Positions 62,560 through 64,000 of a stretch of DNA of 64,000 nt are shown in pieces. The stretch comes from Datisca glomerata (lineage: Eukaryota; Streptophyta; Magnoliopsida; Cucurbitales; Datiscaceae). Each line of letters opens with the position of its first letter. Position 1 is the first letter of the stretch. The notes under the pieces are model-generated. The model was not told where the DNA came from, searched no databases, and saw only the letters and a list, made by a program, of their open reading frames with translations. The stretch lies in the NCBI GenBank assembly GCA_003255025.1, contig QANY01006236.1, positions 248,001 through 312,000 on the forward strand. Direction: 5' to 3'. A program made the position numbers and the translations under genes.

Positions 62560-62759
62560 GTCTACCTGGATACACCTGTGTCACAATGGCTGATCTTTTG
62601 AGTGAGGGAAGCCGGAGCATTGGTCAAGAGAGAGAAAGAAGAGGAACTATAGATCCAGAAAGTAACATTAGCTACAGTTGTTCATTGGAGCGCTGGAGTG
62701 CGGAGGTTGTTCCCATCATTGAAGTCAGAGTGTGGGACTGAGCCTTCCGAATGAGAAAA

Positions 62760-64000
62760 ACAAAAAAATTTGTAGTTTCGTTGGAAGGCTAACAGAAACA
62801 TAAAAAATAATATAGTATTATCCGACTCATAGGGATACGAAAAATGAGTTTTAATACCAAAATGGAGAATAGTAAGAAAATGTCTTATCATATTTCTTAA
62901 ATTACTTTCAATTCGATATTATTTTTTCCAAAAAAAAAAAGATAAACCAAACACCGATTAATTTATCACTGAAAAAAAAAACAAGAATGAGTTATATCTT
63001 ACCCTACCATTTCAAATTGACACATCTCTCTATCTCTCTCTCATGTGTTGTGTTGATGCTAATTTTATCAGTGTAGGGACAATGCATGATTCTTATTAAG
63101 CTGTGTGTGGTAAATCCACCAAAAGGGTATGCTTGTCAAGTCATTGTCTTCAGATATACTCTAGGTAGCATCTCATTTGAAATTTATCCAAAGGATTAAC
63201 TACAATTATTCTCAAGTCGTGGGCGTAGTCTTGCATTCTCATAAGTCATAAGTTAAATTTATTGTTAAATATCATGTCTGTCATATTAAGTTAAATATGT
63301 CACGTCAATTACGACTAGCTAGTACAAACTTATAGCAAAAGTAAACTAAGAACATTAAAGATTACGATTCAAGTAAATTGCAAAGAGTTGATAGTATTTA
63401 TGCGTTTCACATAACGCGTGATAAAAAAAATAGATTTTTGGTTTTTGACGTGTATGCGTTCACATGTCACATGCATTCTTAAGTCATAGTACTATTGGTA
63501 TGGTGTTATAAATCATCACTTATACAATTAGGTTAAATTTAACTTATACCCACAAGCTTTCGTCAAATGATTAGTATAATCAAAGAAATAACAAGTATAC
63601 AAGGACATACTCCCTATATAAATAGAAGAAGGCAGAAAACCTAAAAACTAATTAAAAATGCTGTCAGAAAATTCCCAGTTGAAAATTGAAGTATAATATT
63701 AACCTCAGATCCAACGATGTTCTTAAAAGGCCACGCTCTCTCTCTCTCTCTCTCTCTAATAGATCTAAGTATACAAGTAAGTGAAGTACTACTATATCTA
63801 ACTTTACCATCAAAATATCTTCAATTCGTTTCAAGCGTAGTAAACGCAAACATTAAAGACTCATCCTCAAATAATTACTATCATGCAAAACCGAAAACCA
63901 GAATCGAAACCCAACCTGCAAAACCAAAAAAAGAAAGAAAAGAAACTCATCCTCAAATAATTACTGAAACCCTCATCTCCAAATCGAAACTCAATATATT
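62760..64000. other. AT-rich intergenic region at the window end
   Basis: No gene is supported. There is a TC microsatellite (63730-63758) and a 21-base direct repeat ACTCATCCTCAAATAATTACT at about 63859 and 63944. The last 150 bases resemble a 5' leader (CAAACC/CGAAAC-rich), so a gene may begin beyond the window. Confidence 0.35.

Overview
This is an AT-rich plant nuclear window, almost certainly from a flowering plant. The evidence is three intron-rich genes with plant-specific family signatures (a plastid KAS II, an RH17-type DEAD-box helicase and a small membrane protein with a PH-like domain), GT-AG introns, plant-type Ty1/copia, Ty3/gypsy and hAT elements, tRNA-derived SINEs and an endogenous caulimovirid. 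There is no prokaryotic organisation. The species cannot be named from the sequence.

Layout. 0.5-1.2 kb: one intronless gene for a membrane-anchored protein of unknown function (+). 3.3-8.3 kb: a complete 13-exon 3-oxoacyl-ACP synthase II gene (-), 524 codons with every splice phase closing. 10.1-19.3 kb: a 5'-truncated copia element with a 2.2 kb 3' LTR, then a decayed gypsy pol region split by a solo LTR of the same copia family (TSD CAAAT). 19.3-24.7 kb: minisatellites and a hAT transposase pseudogene (-). 24.7-37.1 kb: fragments of an endogenous pararetrovirus (-), namely leaders with tRNA-Met primer-binding sites, and remnants of movement, capsid, protease and reverse transcriptase regions. 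These are mixed with a second copia 3' end (27.3-29.4 kb) and another solo LTR (32.4-34.6 kb).

38.8-41.4 kb holds a 6-exon gene for a 251-residue membrane protein (-). 43.2-48.2 kb holds a complete 10-exon RH17-type RNA helicase gene of 596 codons (+), whose introns carry a 353-bp solo LTR (TSD CTATG) and a 520-bp Mutator-type MITE. 52.6-58.9 kb is a nested insertion: a whole but decayed 6-kb copia element (-) sits inside the first LTR of a tiny TRIM element, which has its own TSD (TTTAT). The rest, 48.2-52.3 and 58.9-64.0 kb, is AT-rich intergenic DNA with one SINE, a foldback element and a mitochondrial 18S rRNA scrap at 62.5 kb.

The three to four cellular genes do not form a pathway: one belongs to plastid fatty-acid elongation, one to nucleolar ribosome assembly, and two are unassigned. 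The main story is the layered history of insertions, which can be read from target-site duplications. I found no convincing undescribed system. The items most worth a second look are the pararetrovirus leader with an intact TATA box, repeated R-like segment and primer site, the TRIM/copia nest, and an RT/LTR template-switch scar at 10.2 kb.
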